Below are positions 1-6,181 of a DNA stretch of 6,181 bases, one piece after another. The notes beneath the pieces are model-generated. The model searched no databases. It saw only the letters and a program-made list of their open reading frames with translations, and was not told the origin of the DNA. A program made the position numbers and the translations under genes. Every line of letters starts with the position of its first letter. The first letter of the stretch is position 1. Origin of the DNA: CAJXJP01 sp964022365 (GTDB taxonomy: Bacteria > Patescibacteriota > Gracilibacteria > BD1-5 > UBA6164); NCBI GenBank assembly GCA_964022365.1, contig CAXHZN010000023.1, positions 1-6,181 of the forward strand, in the 5' to 3' direction.

Positions 1-1062
1 CCGAGTGACGCAGTTTCAATCCCAACTGGATGAAGCCAATGAACATTAGCAAAATCTGTAACAAATCAAATTTGAGTTTGAGAAGTTACAGATCCATTGA
101 CAAAAGAGTATTATTTTTATAGAACCACTGAAAATAAAAGAAAATATCAATTACTCGGATTTTTAGAAAAAGGAGATTCTATTTCAAAAAATTCAATTCA
201 AAATACATTTGCGCAAAATGATATCCCATATTCAAAATGAGATAAACTTGGAATTATTTTAAATAGTGATGGAAAAACACTTCCAGAAACAATAGATTTT
301 GCTACACAAATCTATGATGTCATATTTTCAAATGCAACAGAAGAAAATCTTGTAAATATAACTTGAGAAGATAATTTTGTAGAACTCAAAGCAGCAGAAA
401 AATGATTTTTTGATGAATCTTTAGTATGATATTGGGATATGGAAACTCTCACTTCAGATTGAAAATTAGCAGATTTATCAGGAAATAATAATCACGGAAC
501 CATTAATGACGCAAATGCTTCAGGTTTAGCAACTCCAGTAAACGGTGCTATGTTTTTTGATGGAGTGGATGATTATGTGGAAGTGGAAGACAATTCAGAA
601 TTATCTCTAACATGATATGACATAACATTATTAACAGTTATAGATTTAGGTGAAATAAATGATAATAGACAAAGAATTTTTACCAAATATTGATGAACCC
701 CATTAGCATGATATGCAGCAACAATTACAAATTCTTCAGTATGATGAAGGTATGAACCTTTTATAAAAATAAATGGTTATTGGGTTGCTCCTGATTATGA
801 AAAATCTGTCCCTACTAATACAAAAATATTATTAGCAATGACAAAAGATTCTCAAAAAATATCAATGTATCAATGAGATGATTTGTTAGGAGAAGAATAT
901 TACCAAAATTGAGAAATATGAGATTCAACTTGATGAAATGCATTTATCTGAACATTTGAATGAAGTAGAGAATTTTTTAATTGAAAAATAGACGAAATAA
1001 TGATTTTCAACAGAGCTCTTTCTCAAGTAGAAATAAATAATATTTATGAAGTGTTACAATAA
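1..1062 (+). CDS. Pilin-like surface protein with C-terminal LamG domain (5' truncated, UGA=Gly)
   Basis: The frame is open from the window edge to TAA (353 residues visible) only if its 23 in-frame UGA codons are read as glycine. Residues about 141-350 form a LamG/concanavalin A-like domain: LVGYWDMET, then DLSGNNNHGT, then FFDGVDDYVEV, and near the end NGKIDEIMIFNRALSQVEI. This is the usual layout of bacterial LamG-3 modules, which bind glycans or proteins outside the cell. Residues 1-135 resemble the body of the next gene product (DPLTKEYYFY..KYQLLGFLE against DPVTKKPYGY..KFQIIGFLE, and DKLGIIL against DALGILL). The missing start therefore probably carries a type IV prepilin leader, which is inference. 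It sits 31 bases before its paralogue with no terminator between, so co-transcription is likely. Twenty-three of about 36 glycines are UGA. Exported or pilus-associated adhesin is the best reading; the ligand is unknown. Confidence 0.9.
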
Positions 1063-1093
1063 GACTATTATTTTTATACAAAAAATACAAAAC

Positions 1094-2419
1094 ATGACAA
1101 AACAAGAAAACAAAGCATTCACACTCGTAGAACTTATCGTAGTAATCACGATTTTAGCCGTTTTGGCAACGGTTGCGTTTATCTCTTTTCAAGGATATAC
1201 AAGTTCTTCAAGAGATTCAGTTCGTCTGGCTGATTTAAAAAATATTTCAAAATCATTTGAAATAAATAGAACTAAAGATGTTGATTTTCCACTTCCAGAT
1301 AAAAAAATAGATATTTCAGCCAGTGGAACAATTTTTCAATATCAATGAGAATTATCACAAAATATTTTAGAATCTGACCTAAATATTTTTGATGGTGGAC
1401 TAGATCCGGTTACGAAAAAACCATATGGTTACGCAGTTAATTTGGCTAGAAATAAATTTCAAATAATCTGATTCTTAGAAAATCAAGAATCGGTTACAAA
1501 TATTTCTCAAAACACAGCATTTGCAGATAATTCTGATAAATTTGTAAAATCTAGCTGAGATGCATTAGGTATTTTACTCGACGAAATAAATAATGAAGTT
1601 ATTATTCAAAGTTGAAGTTTAATTGAAATAGATATTGAAAATACTTCTGAGGTTTGAGAAAAAAAATTAGTATTAAATACTCAAATTCTTCAAGGGGCCC
1701 TAAAAATATGAGGAATGAAAAATAATTCGTTTTTTAGTGGAGAATCTAATTGTAATGATCTATTAAAAAATAATTCTCAATTACAATGAGTAGATGATTA
1801 TTATTTATTGCAATTGTGAAATAAAAAAGAACTTGTGTATTGTGATATGACATCAGACGGTTGAGGTTGGACTTTATATTCAGGAAAATGAATATATAAT
1901 CTCCCTCAAGGTGGCTGGCTTCGCGTTGATAAAAATATGCTTAACTCTATAGATTATGAGAAAATTAGGTATAATTACGTTACACCTCTTTGAACTCATT
2001 TTCCACTTATTTATAAAATATTTTGATTAGAAGAAGGAAATTTAATTTTAGGTCATCAAAATATAACACCAAATATCCCATGGGATAATCCAGAAATACA
2101 TTACCTCAATAACCAACAATTTGTAGATGCGTTTGAAATTTGAGAACAAAATACTTCTACGATTACATTATGAAATATACAAGAAATGTTATCCTTGTGA
2201 AATCATAATAAAATGATGTGATGGGTATGATCTAATTGATGATATCATGTAGTTATGTGAACTACTTTTCATCGGTATTGGGACGACTATAGAAAATATT
2301 TCTGGTTTCCTGCATCTCCATATGTAGGAACACGTACAATTTGAAATGAAACATTTGCTCATAAAGAATTACATGAAACATGGGATGATGGAAGATCAAT
2401 TAGCATATGGATAAAATAA
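1094..2419 (+). CDS. Type IV prepilin-like protein with fibrinogen-like (GGGWT) C-terminal domain (UGA=Gly)
   Basis: A complete 441-residue protein with 21 in-frame UGA codons read as glycine. The N-terminus is a class III prepilin signal: short basic leader MTKQENKA, then FTLVELIVVITILAVLATVAF. PilD-type peptidase would cut before Phe9; the residue before the cut is Ala rather than the usual Gly. The pilin body (about 30-215) matches the upstream gene product. From about residue 218 comes a fibrinogen C-terminal-like module: C220-NDLL, YC250DM, and D255-GGG-W259, where the middle Gly is UGA at 1862-1864. It ends WDDGRSISIWIK, as such domains do. C220 and C250 are positioned for the family's first disulfide. 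The start at 1094 fits the leader; an ATG at 1046 in the same frame lies inside the upstream gene and would add a non-leader extension. No Shine-Dalgarno is evident. It is probably a minor pilin or adhesin displayed outside the cell. Confidence 0.9.
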
Positions 2420-2447
2420 AAAAACTCGCACATGCGAGTTTTTATTT
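2420..2447. terminator. Bidirectional intrinsic terminator between convergent genes
   Basis: A perfect 9-bp stem AAAACTCGC / GCGAGTTTT (2421-2429 with 2434-2442) with loop ACAT follows the pilin stop directly. It has a T-rich tail on the plus strand and a matching A-rich flank that gives a T tract on the minus strand. It lies in the 35-base gap between the convergent pilin gene and the small minus-strand gene, so it can end transcripts from both sides. Confidence 0.85.
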
Positions 2448-2454
2448 TACTATT

Positions 2455-2745
2455 TTAGTAATGAATGCCATGAGGTATGTTCATTTCCCTATTATGTTGG
2501 GTTCTAATGGGCTTTAACCTCAGTGATAAAGAGAAATCTTGACCATAAAATTTTTTTACTTTTTGTTTCATTTGTTCAAGAAGCGATTTTTTTTGTAATT
2601 TATTGAGTGCATGTTTGTGTTTGAGTTCTATGATAAGCTCCTTTTTTTCTTGATCTTCAATCACATTTTCTGCTTGATGAGTTAATATTTTTGCTTCTTT
2701 TCCTTTAATAAATTTTTGTAAAAAATTTCTCCATTTTTCATTCAT
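2455..2745 (-). CDS. Small basic hypothetical protein
   Basis: A 96-residue frame from ATG (2745) to TAA, with no in-frame UGA and only three glycines, all GGN, so it is readable under either code. I do not recognise it. It is rich in Lys, Glu and Gln with no signal peptide or membrane segment. The N-terminal half is probably helical (KWRNFLQKFIKG). The middle, KELIIELKHKHALNKLQ then LLEQMKQKVKKFYGQDFSLSL, has a strand-helix-strand pattern. This distantly recalls DUF721/DciA-like or DNA polymerase III tau-tail domains, but that is pattern similarity only. It is isolated by terminators on both sides: one shared with the convergent pilin gene at its 3' end and the mgtC hairpin upstream. That supports a separate transcription unit. 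It is probably real because it fills the gap between two terminators, has sensible amino-acid composition, and no competing frame is convincing. Confidence 0.6.
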   Translation of the reverse strand: MNEKWRNFLQKFIKGKEAKILTHQAENVIEDQEKKELIIELKHKHALNKLQKKSLLEQMKQKVKKFYGQDFSLSLRLKPIRTQHNREMNIPHGIHY

Positions 2746-2843
2746 AGCGTCTGTTTTTAAAAATTAATTTTCAAATAGAACGAACCTTATATAGTTAAAA
2801 AATAATATACTTTTATCATACTATTCTAAGTTAAGAAAATCTT

Positions 2844-2880
2844 AAAAAAGAGAAAAAATCTATGATTTTTTCTCTTTTTT
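2844..2880 (-). terminator. Intrinsic terminator downstream of mgtC-like gene
   Basis: A perfect 17-bp inverted repeat (2844-2860 with 2864-2880) around the 3-base loop TAT (ATA on minus). The arms are A-rich and T-rich, so a transcript from the minus strand ends its stem in six U residues. It lies 29 bases beyond the mgtC-like stop. It is symmetric and could work in both directions, but no plus-strand gene approaches it. Confidence 0.8.
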
Positions 2881-2909
2881 ACTTGTCATATTGTAAATAA
2901 TATTTGTGA

Positions 2910-3596
2910 TTATTTTACATATTCTCAGATTGATATTTTTGTAAGTCATTTTAATCCACTTAAAGTAGAATGAATTTGTGTGATATCAAAATTATTATCT
3001 ATTTTTGCAATAATTTTAATATCTGTTTTTTTCAAATCTTCCTTAATATTTTTTGTCATAATATTCATTGGAATTTTTAATAACTTTTGTTCCATTATTT
3101 TATTATTCAATTTTCATTTTTCGAACTCTAATTCAACTTGGCAAAAACGTTTTCTAGCTACTATCTTATTTTTAAATTTTTCTACAAAAACTAAATTTAT
3201 GAGAATAAATGCTGTGGTAATAGCGGCTAGTAAAAATAATCATGCTCAGGCTGCGAGTCAAATTGCGGCTGTAGCCCAAATATTTGCTGCTGTTGTAAGT
3301 CATTTTGTATTTAGTCAAATTTTCATAATTGCTCAGGCTCATAAAAATCATACTCAAGATACCACTTGAGCTGCAATTCTCCCCGGATCACTTACATTTG
3401 AATTATACATTTCTGGTAGCAATATTGAAATGATCATAAAAAGTGCTGATCCAATAGAAATCAAAATATGAGTTCTTACTCAGGCAGGTTGATTTTTATA
3501 TTCTCTTTCAAATCAAATTAAAAGAGCTAATATTCAAGCGATTCACAGACGTAAAATAATATCTATTTCACTCATTGATGAAATTAATGGACTCAT
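2910..3596 (-). CDS. mgtC: MgtC/SapB-family inner-membrane protein (UGA=Gly)
   Basis: A 228-residue protein, ATG (3596) to TAA, with 16 UGA codons read as Gly out of about 19 glycines. The MgtC signature is clear. A first membrane segment LRLGIAGILALLIGFERE (15-32) runs into QPAGVRTHILISIGSALF (36-53). Next come DPGRIAAQVVSGVGFLGAGAI (70-90), GLTTAANIWATAAIGLAAGAG (99-119) and a last hydrophobic segment to about 138. The cytoplasmic tail (about 150-228) has the length and position of the family's ACT-like C-terminal domain but is divergent. Family members are inner-membrane proteins linked to growth at low Mg2+, virulence and modulation of ATP synthase; no transport activity is certain. Its own promoter lies just upstream and its own terminator downstream. 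In-frame TAA at 3603-3605 limits the start. Under the standard code it would be cut into many fragments, so it is easily missed. Confidence 0.93.
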
Positions 3597-3626
3597 AAAA
3601 AATTAAAAATAATAAATTATTTATAT

Positions 3627-3654
3627 ATTATACAATAAAAATATATAATATCAA
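3627..3654 (-). promoter_or_regulatory. Sigma70-type promoter for the mgtC-like gene
   Basis: On the minus strand, TTGATA (3649-3654), a 16-base spacer and a perfect TATAAT (3627-3632). Transcription would begin near 3620, leaving a leader of about 25 bases with no evident Shine-Dalgarno. It lies between the terminator of the HisRS-like gene and the mgtC-like start, which makes mgtC an independent unit. Very AT-rich surroundings raise the chance of a random match, but position and spacing are good. Confidence 0.6.
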
Positions 3655-3661
3655 TTTTATA

Positions 3662-3693
3662 AAAAAAACAACTGATTAATCAGTTGTTTTTTT
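3662..3693 (-). terminator. Terminator overlapping the HisRS-like stop codon
   Basis: A perfect 32-base palindrome centred between 3677 and 3678. The core CAACTGA / TCAGTTG around TTAA is flanked by seven A and seven T. The TAA stop (3676-3678) sits in the loop, so the last codons of the gene (Lys-Lys-Thr-Thr-Asp) encode the 5' arm. The 3' arm ends in a U tract on the minus strand. It separates this gene from the mgtC promoter that follows. Confidence 0.85.
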
Positions 3694-4971
3694 AGATGTT
3701 ACTAAATCTTTAGCAGGACAGTAAAAATCTAATTTATCAGAACCAATTTTTTGAATTATATATTCAATTAATTCATCTTTTTGTACTTCCGCTTGAGTAC
3801 CTGCAATTTGATCTCTTACTTGAAACATTCCATTTCTTGCTTCCATAAGTCCAACCATCACAACATATGTCGCTCCAGAACGATTTGCTTTAAGCATTTG
3901 TTCCTTCATTGATGGAGTTCATAGCGAAACAACAGTATTAATTCCCGCTTCTCTTGCTTGAAGAGATAAAGGTAATACTACTTTTTTTGCCTCGTCACCT
4001 AACTGTACAAAATATAGATCGATAGAATCTTTATTTTTCAGAGTAGTATTTTTTTCTTGTAACATTTTGATAAGAATATATGGATTTGTGAAAAAACCAG
4101 TTGCAGGAACTTCTTTTGGAGTACCTAGTTTTGTAGAAAGTGCATTATGTCTTGCTCAAAGTGCAATTTGTTCATTTGTTTCTTTGTTTCTAAAATCCCA
4201 AATTGTATGAGTATTATAGCTAAATCTTCCAACTAATGTATGATCTTCTTCGTATGGGATTTCTAATAAATCTAAATATTCTTTAAATTTTTCATAGTGA
4301 GCCTTTGAATCTTTTTTAAGAAATTTTGGAGCAAATTTAGGTGCTTGAGAAGCTAAAATTTGTTCATCTTCATCTGTTGAAAGTAATAATTGCATTGGAT
4401 CTTTTTCTAAAAGTTCTAATGATTTTTCACTTAACATATGTTTTTTATTTTCATAAAATGAAACAAGTTCATCTCTATATTTTAATTTTTCTTTTTCAAC
4501 TCAAATTGAATTTACTCTTATTTTAAACGTATCTTCTAAACCAATTTTATTTAATGTACTAAACATTATATAAATAAGAATAGCATCTAAAATTGGGTCA
4601 TTCTCACCAATTATTTCACCTCAAAATCTTTCCATTTCACTATATTTTCCACCTTCATTTGAAAAATATTGATCCATAAAATAATAATACACTGGTTGTA
4701 TTTCATCATTCATAGCCGTATCTAAATATGCTCTGAGAATTCCAACAGTTGAGTGAGATCTTAGACATCCATTATTTGTCTTGTAGATAGATTCTTGATT
4801 TTCTCCAAATACTTCATCAATTACTTCTTGTCTTTCTAAAATAGCTGTAGAAATACGTCTGAATCCATTTTTTCTAAATTCGTGACGAAACACCTTTTTT
4901 AAGAATGTTAAATATTGATGATCAACCGGAAATAAATCTTTTGTACCCTCTAATGGATTAAAATTTGTCAT
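3676..4971 (-). CDS. hisS: Histidyl-tRNA synthetase-like protein with an altered catalytic core (UGA=Gly)
   Basis: A 431-residue protein, ATG (4971) to TAA, with UGA read as Gly at residues 117, 157, 272 and 351. It aligns along the full length of bacterial HisRS: LEGTKDLFP (8-15), class II core, NSIG (154-157), insertion region, and anticodon-binding domain (about 315-410: LYFVQLGDEAKK, REAGINTVVSLGTPSMKEQM, NRSGATYVVMVG, EARNGMFQVRD). HisRS normally charges tRNA-His in the cytoplasm. Here most canonical active-site residues, E. coli numbering by eye, are changed: RPEGT is RSHST (Glu83 to His73), motif 2 FRxE is FSNE (Arg113 to Ser104), Gln127 is Arg115, Arg259 of VRGLDYY is Gly248 in VGRFSYN, GGRYD is GARHN, and motif 3 GLER is NPYI (Arg311 to Ile299). 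Glu131 is kept (Glu119). It may be a non-catalytic HisRS paralogue (compare HisZ, GCN2) or a very divergent enzyme. A 20-residue tail follows the anticodon domain. The family assignment is firm; activity is uncertain. Confidence 0.88.
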
Positions 4972-5004
4972 GTTTTTGCTTTGTGTTTTAAATATTTAAA
5001 TATT

Positions 5005-5060
5005 TGAGAAAGGACTATTGCTAGTATACTCAAAAATCAAAAAAAATAAATCTTTTTCCT
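5005..5060 (-). promoter_or_regulatory. Candidate promoter for the HisRS-like gene
   Basis: On the minus strand TATACT (5023-5028) is a good -10, and about 17 bases further upstream is a weak -35-like TTTATT. Transcription would start near 5016 with a leader of about 45 bases. The 182-base intergenic region is shared with the divergent phosphatase gene, so it must contain promoters in both directions. AT-rich context makes this a moderate call. Confidence 0.4.
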
Positions 5061-5087
5061 TGATTTTTTTTCTAATTAGAATAGATT
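5060..5087 (+). promoter_or_regulatory. Candidate promoter for the PAP2 phosphatase gene
   Basis: TTGATT (5060-5065), a 16-base spacer and TAGATT (5082-5087) face the phosphatase gene, with an expected start near 5094 and a leader of about 60 bases. An overlapping TAGAAT at 5077-5082 has too short a spacer. The match is imperfect and the region is AT-rich. Confidence 0.35.
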
Positions 5088-5153
5088 ATTCCCATGTTTA
5101 TGGAATTATATAATTTTAACTTAAATAATTCTTTAGTTTTATAAAAAATAAAA

Positions 5154-5720
5154 ATGATTGAAAATTTTAACACAACTTGGCTGATATTTTTTAATAATTT
5201 TGCACAAGGTGAAAATGGACTAAAAATATTTGCATATATTGCAGATTTTCCTATTTTTTTCTTACCAATTTTTCTTATTTTCACTTGAATATATTATGTC
5301 ATAAAAAATAAAAATGAGCAAAAAAAATCATTATTATTTTTAGTATATTCTACTTTTGTAGCTTTATTTATAAATATTGTGATTCAAAAATTAGTGCATT
5401 TTGATCGTCCTGAATCAGCATTACAAAACTCTGGAAACCTTATTTTGGATCATATTCCAGATGCGAGTTTCCCTTCTGATCATACTGCGGTAAGTATCGC
5501 TTTTGTTACAGCATTATATTTATTTGGTTTTAGAAAAATTGCACTTGTATTTTTACCTTTTGCTTTTGCTATGAATATTTCACGTATTGTAGTCGGGGTT
5601 CATTGGCCACTTGACGTTATTGTGGGAACGATTATAGGGTTTTTATCTGCTATTTTTGTCTACAAAGTTGTCCAACATTATAAAATTATTCAAAATTTAA
5701 ATATTCAAATCTTAAAATAG
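5154..5720 (+). CDS. PAP2-family membrane phosphatase, probable BcrC-type undecaprenyl-diphosphatase (UGA=Gly once)
   Basis: A 188-residue protein, ATG (5154) to TAG, reading one UGA (5286-5288) as Gly45. Without that readthrough the frame loses its first 45 residues, including the segment IFFLPIFLIFTGIYYVI (34-50). All three PAP2 acid-phosphatase motifs are present: K79-LVHFD-R85-P86, PSDH at 107-110, and S143-R144-IVVGV-H150-WPL-D154. Arg144, His150 and Asp154 are the expected catalytic set, with His150 as the nucleophile. The PSDH form and the GVHWPLDV ending suggest BcrC-like undecaprenyl diphosphate phosphatases, which recycle the lipid carrier for wall synthesis at the outer face of the membrane; other lipid phosphatases in the superfamily cannot be excluded. 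Several hydrophobic segments fit a polytopic membrane protein. No Shine-Dalgarno is visible. It is divergent from the HisRS-like gene. Only one of about eight glycines uses UGA, far fewer than in the pilins. Confidence 0.88.
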
Positions 5721-5747
5721 CAGCTATTTTTCGTTTATTAAAAACGA
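5714..5747 (+). terminator. Tandem hairpins at the end of the PAP2 gene
   Basis: The first hairpin, AAAATAG-CAG-CTATTTT (5714-5730), includes the TAG stop in its 5' arm and is followed by another T. A second short stem, TCGTTT/AAACGA (5731-5736 with 5742-5747), follows. The first resembles a weak intrinsic terminator; the stop-overlapping design is like that of the HisRS-like gene. The second could equally serve the convergent LysR gene. Confidence 0.5.
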
Positions 5748-5799
5748 TTTAAAATTTGCAATCTGTTAATAAAAATTATAGCCAAAAACAGTTTCATAT

Positions 5800-6181
5800 T
5801 TATTCTACTTTATTTTCAATACCTAGAGATGAAAAGCATCGCCAAATAGGATCGAAATAAAAATTCGCTTTTTTATTTCGATAAATTTTAACCTCTAAAG
5901 TATGTTGCCATTCACGACTATCGCACAGTGCTAACTCTTGACTTTTTAACTCATCTTTTACGCTATATTCAGGAAGCCAAGTTACACCCAGTCCTTTCAA
6001 AGCCATCATTTTTAAACTGTCAGCCATTGAAGACTCTATTGTTTTTTTTAGATTTAACAATTGATGATTATGTGCAAGCAACTGTTTCACAACACGACCT
6101 AAATAGATGTTTTTTTGATAGGATAAGTAAGGTATCTCTTTGTTTTTATTTGTAAATTTGTAAGTAGGCTGCCCATAACTG
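5800..6181 (-). CDS. LysR-type transcriptional regulator, C-terminal effector domain (5' truncated, possibly foreign)
   Basis: An open minus-strand frame from the window edge to TAA at 5800-5802, giving 127 residues of the C-terminal half of a LysR effector-binding domain. Recognisable elements are YLGRVVKQLL, then IESSMADSLKMMALKGLGVTWLP with the conserved helix and GLGVTWLP strand, and the closing strands LEVKIYR and ANFYFDP. LysR proteins are cytoplasmic DNA-binding regulators; the helix-turn-helix would lie outside the window. The pattern is like gammaproteobacterial regulators, possibly of the HypT type; this is from memory and unconfirmed. There is no in-frame UGA, all five glycines are GGN, two arginines use CGA (none of the other genes here does), and G+C looks higher. 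It is unlike its neighbours and converges on the PAP2 gene. An internal GTG at 6088-6090 is not a real start because the frame and homology continue upstream. Confidence 0.85.
   Translation of the reverse strand, partial: SYGQPTYKFTNKNKEIPYLSYQKNIYLGRVVKQLLAHNHQLLNLKKTIESSMADSLKMMALKGLGVTWLPEYSVKDELKSQELALCDSREWQHTLEVKIYRNKKANFYFDPIWRCFSSLGIENKVE
5851..5882. repeat. Perfect 13-bp inverted repeat inside the LysR coding region
   Basis: The arms 5851-5863 and 5870-5882 pair perfectly (ATCGAAATAAAAA with its complement) around a 6-base loop TTCGCT. It lies about 50 bases before the LysR stop and encodes parts of YRNKKANFYFDP. It resembles a terminator stem but lies within the reading frame, so its role is unclear. 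Confidence 0.6.

Noticed and set aside
1046..1093. Upstream ATG of the second pilin gene
   Set aside because: It lies within the preceding gene and would place a 16-residue extension before a leader that already fits a prepilin signal from 1094.
3172..3357. Minus-strand frame of 61 codons
   Set aside because: It overlaps the MgtC-like gene in another frame and shows no family features.
2980..3369. Plus-strand open frame of 129 codons
   Set aside because: It lies antisense to the MgtC-like gene; its apparent openness comes from complement of AT-rich membrane codons and it has no recognisable content.
4341..4526. Plus-strand frame of 61 codons
   Set aside because: It lies antisense to the HisRS-like gene and has Leu/Phe/Lys-rich noise composition.
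4990..5005. Perfect 16-base A/T palindrome AAATATTTAAATATTT
   Set aside because: It contains only A and T in a very AT-rich intergenic region, so chance is likely; no second copy supports an operator.
5032..5068. Inverted repeat AAAAATCAA / TTGATTTTT with 19-base loop in the divergent promoter region
   Set aside because: Possible operator, but low complexity and overlap with candidate promoter elements make it indistinguishable from background.
5072..5284. Minus-strand frame of 70 codons across the PAP2 start
   Set aside because: It overlaps the N-terminal part of the PAP2 gene, which is supported by homology and UGA readthrough.
1..5720. Widespread pseudogenes or frameshifts (many in-frame TGA)
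   Set aside because: All interruptions are TGA in the correct frame and match conserved glycines; no frameshift or TAA/TAG interrupts these genes.
1..5720. UGA read as tryptophan (code 4)
   Set aside because: Conserved Trp in GGGW, in HWPLD and elsewhere are TGG, and UGA sites match conserved Gly in MgtC, fibrinogen-like, LamG and HisRS-like alignments.
5928..6155. Plus-strand frame of 75 codons
   Set aside because: It lies antisense to the LysR fragment, which has clear family motifs.

Overview
The window reads as a fragment from an uncultivated member of the Candidate Phyla Radiation that translates UGA as glycine (genetic code 25, as in Gracilibacteria/BD1-5 and Absconditabacteria/SR1). 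It is very AT-rich. Under the standard code most genes look shattered. Read with UGA=Gly, five long frames open without interruption, and UGA falls on family-conserved glycines: YCDM..DGGGW in a fibrinogen-like domain, the glycine-rich core of MgtC, and the anticodon-binding domain of a HisRS-like protein. Every stop in the window is TAA or TAG. The choice between the two phyla cannot be settled from this sequence.

Layout. Positions 1-2419 (+) hold two tandem, related, secreted pilin-like proteins. The first lacks its start and ends in a LamG (concanavalin A-like) domain. The second is complete, with a type IV prepilin N-terminus and a fibrinogen-like C-terminal domain. They look like cell-surface adhesins or minor pilins. 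A bidirectional terminator (about 2420-2447) separates them from a small minus-strand gene of unknown function (2455-2745). Next come, all on minus, an MgtC-family membrane protein (2910-3596) and a 431-residue histidyl-tRNA synthetase-like protein (3676-4971). Each has its own terminator hairpin, and mgtC has a good promoter of its own. Divergent from the HisRS-like gene is a PAP2-family phosphatase (5154-5720, +), probably acting on undecaprenyl diphosphate in envelope lipid recycling.

The right end (5800-6181, minus) holds the C-terminal part of a LysR-type regulator resembling gammaproteobacterial proteins. It uses no UGA-Gly, has the only CGA codons found in the window's genes, and looks richer in G+C. 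It may be a recent transfer or an assembly chimera with a bacterium from the same sample.

The two most interesting points are the UGA=Gly recoding, whose use differs sharply between genes, and the HisRS-like protein, which keeps the class II fold and anticodon-binding domain but has replaced most of the canonical catalytic and histidine-binding residues.
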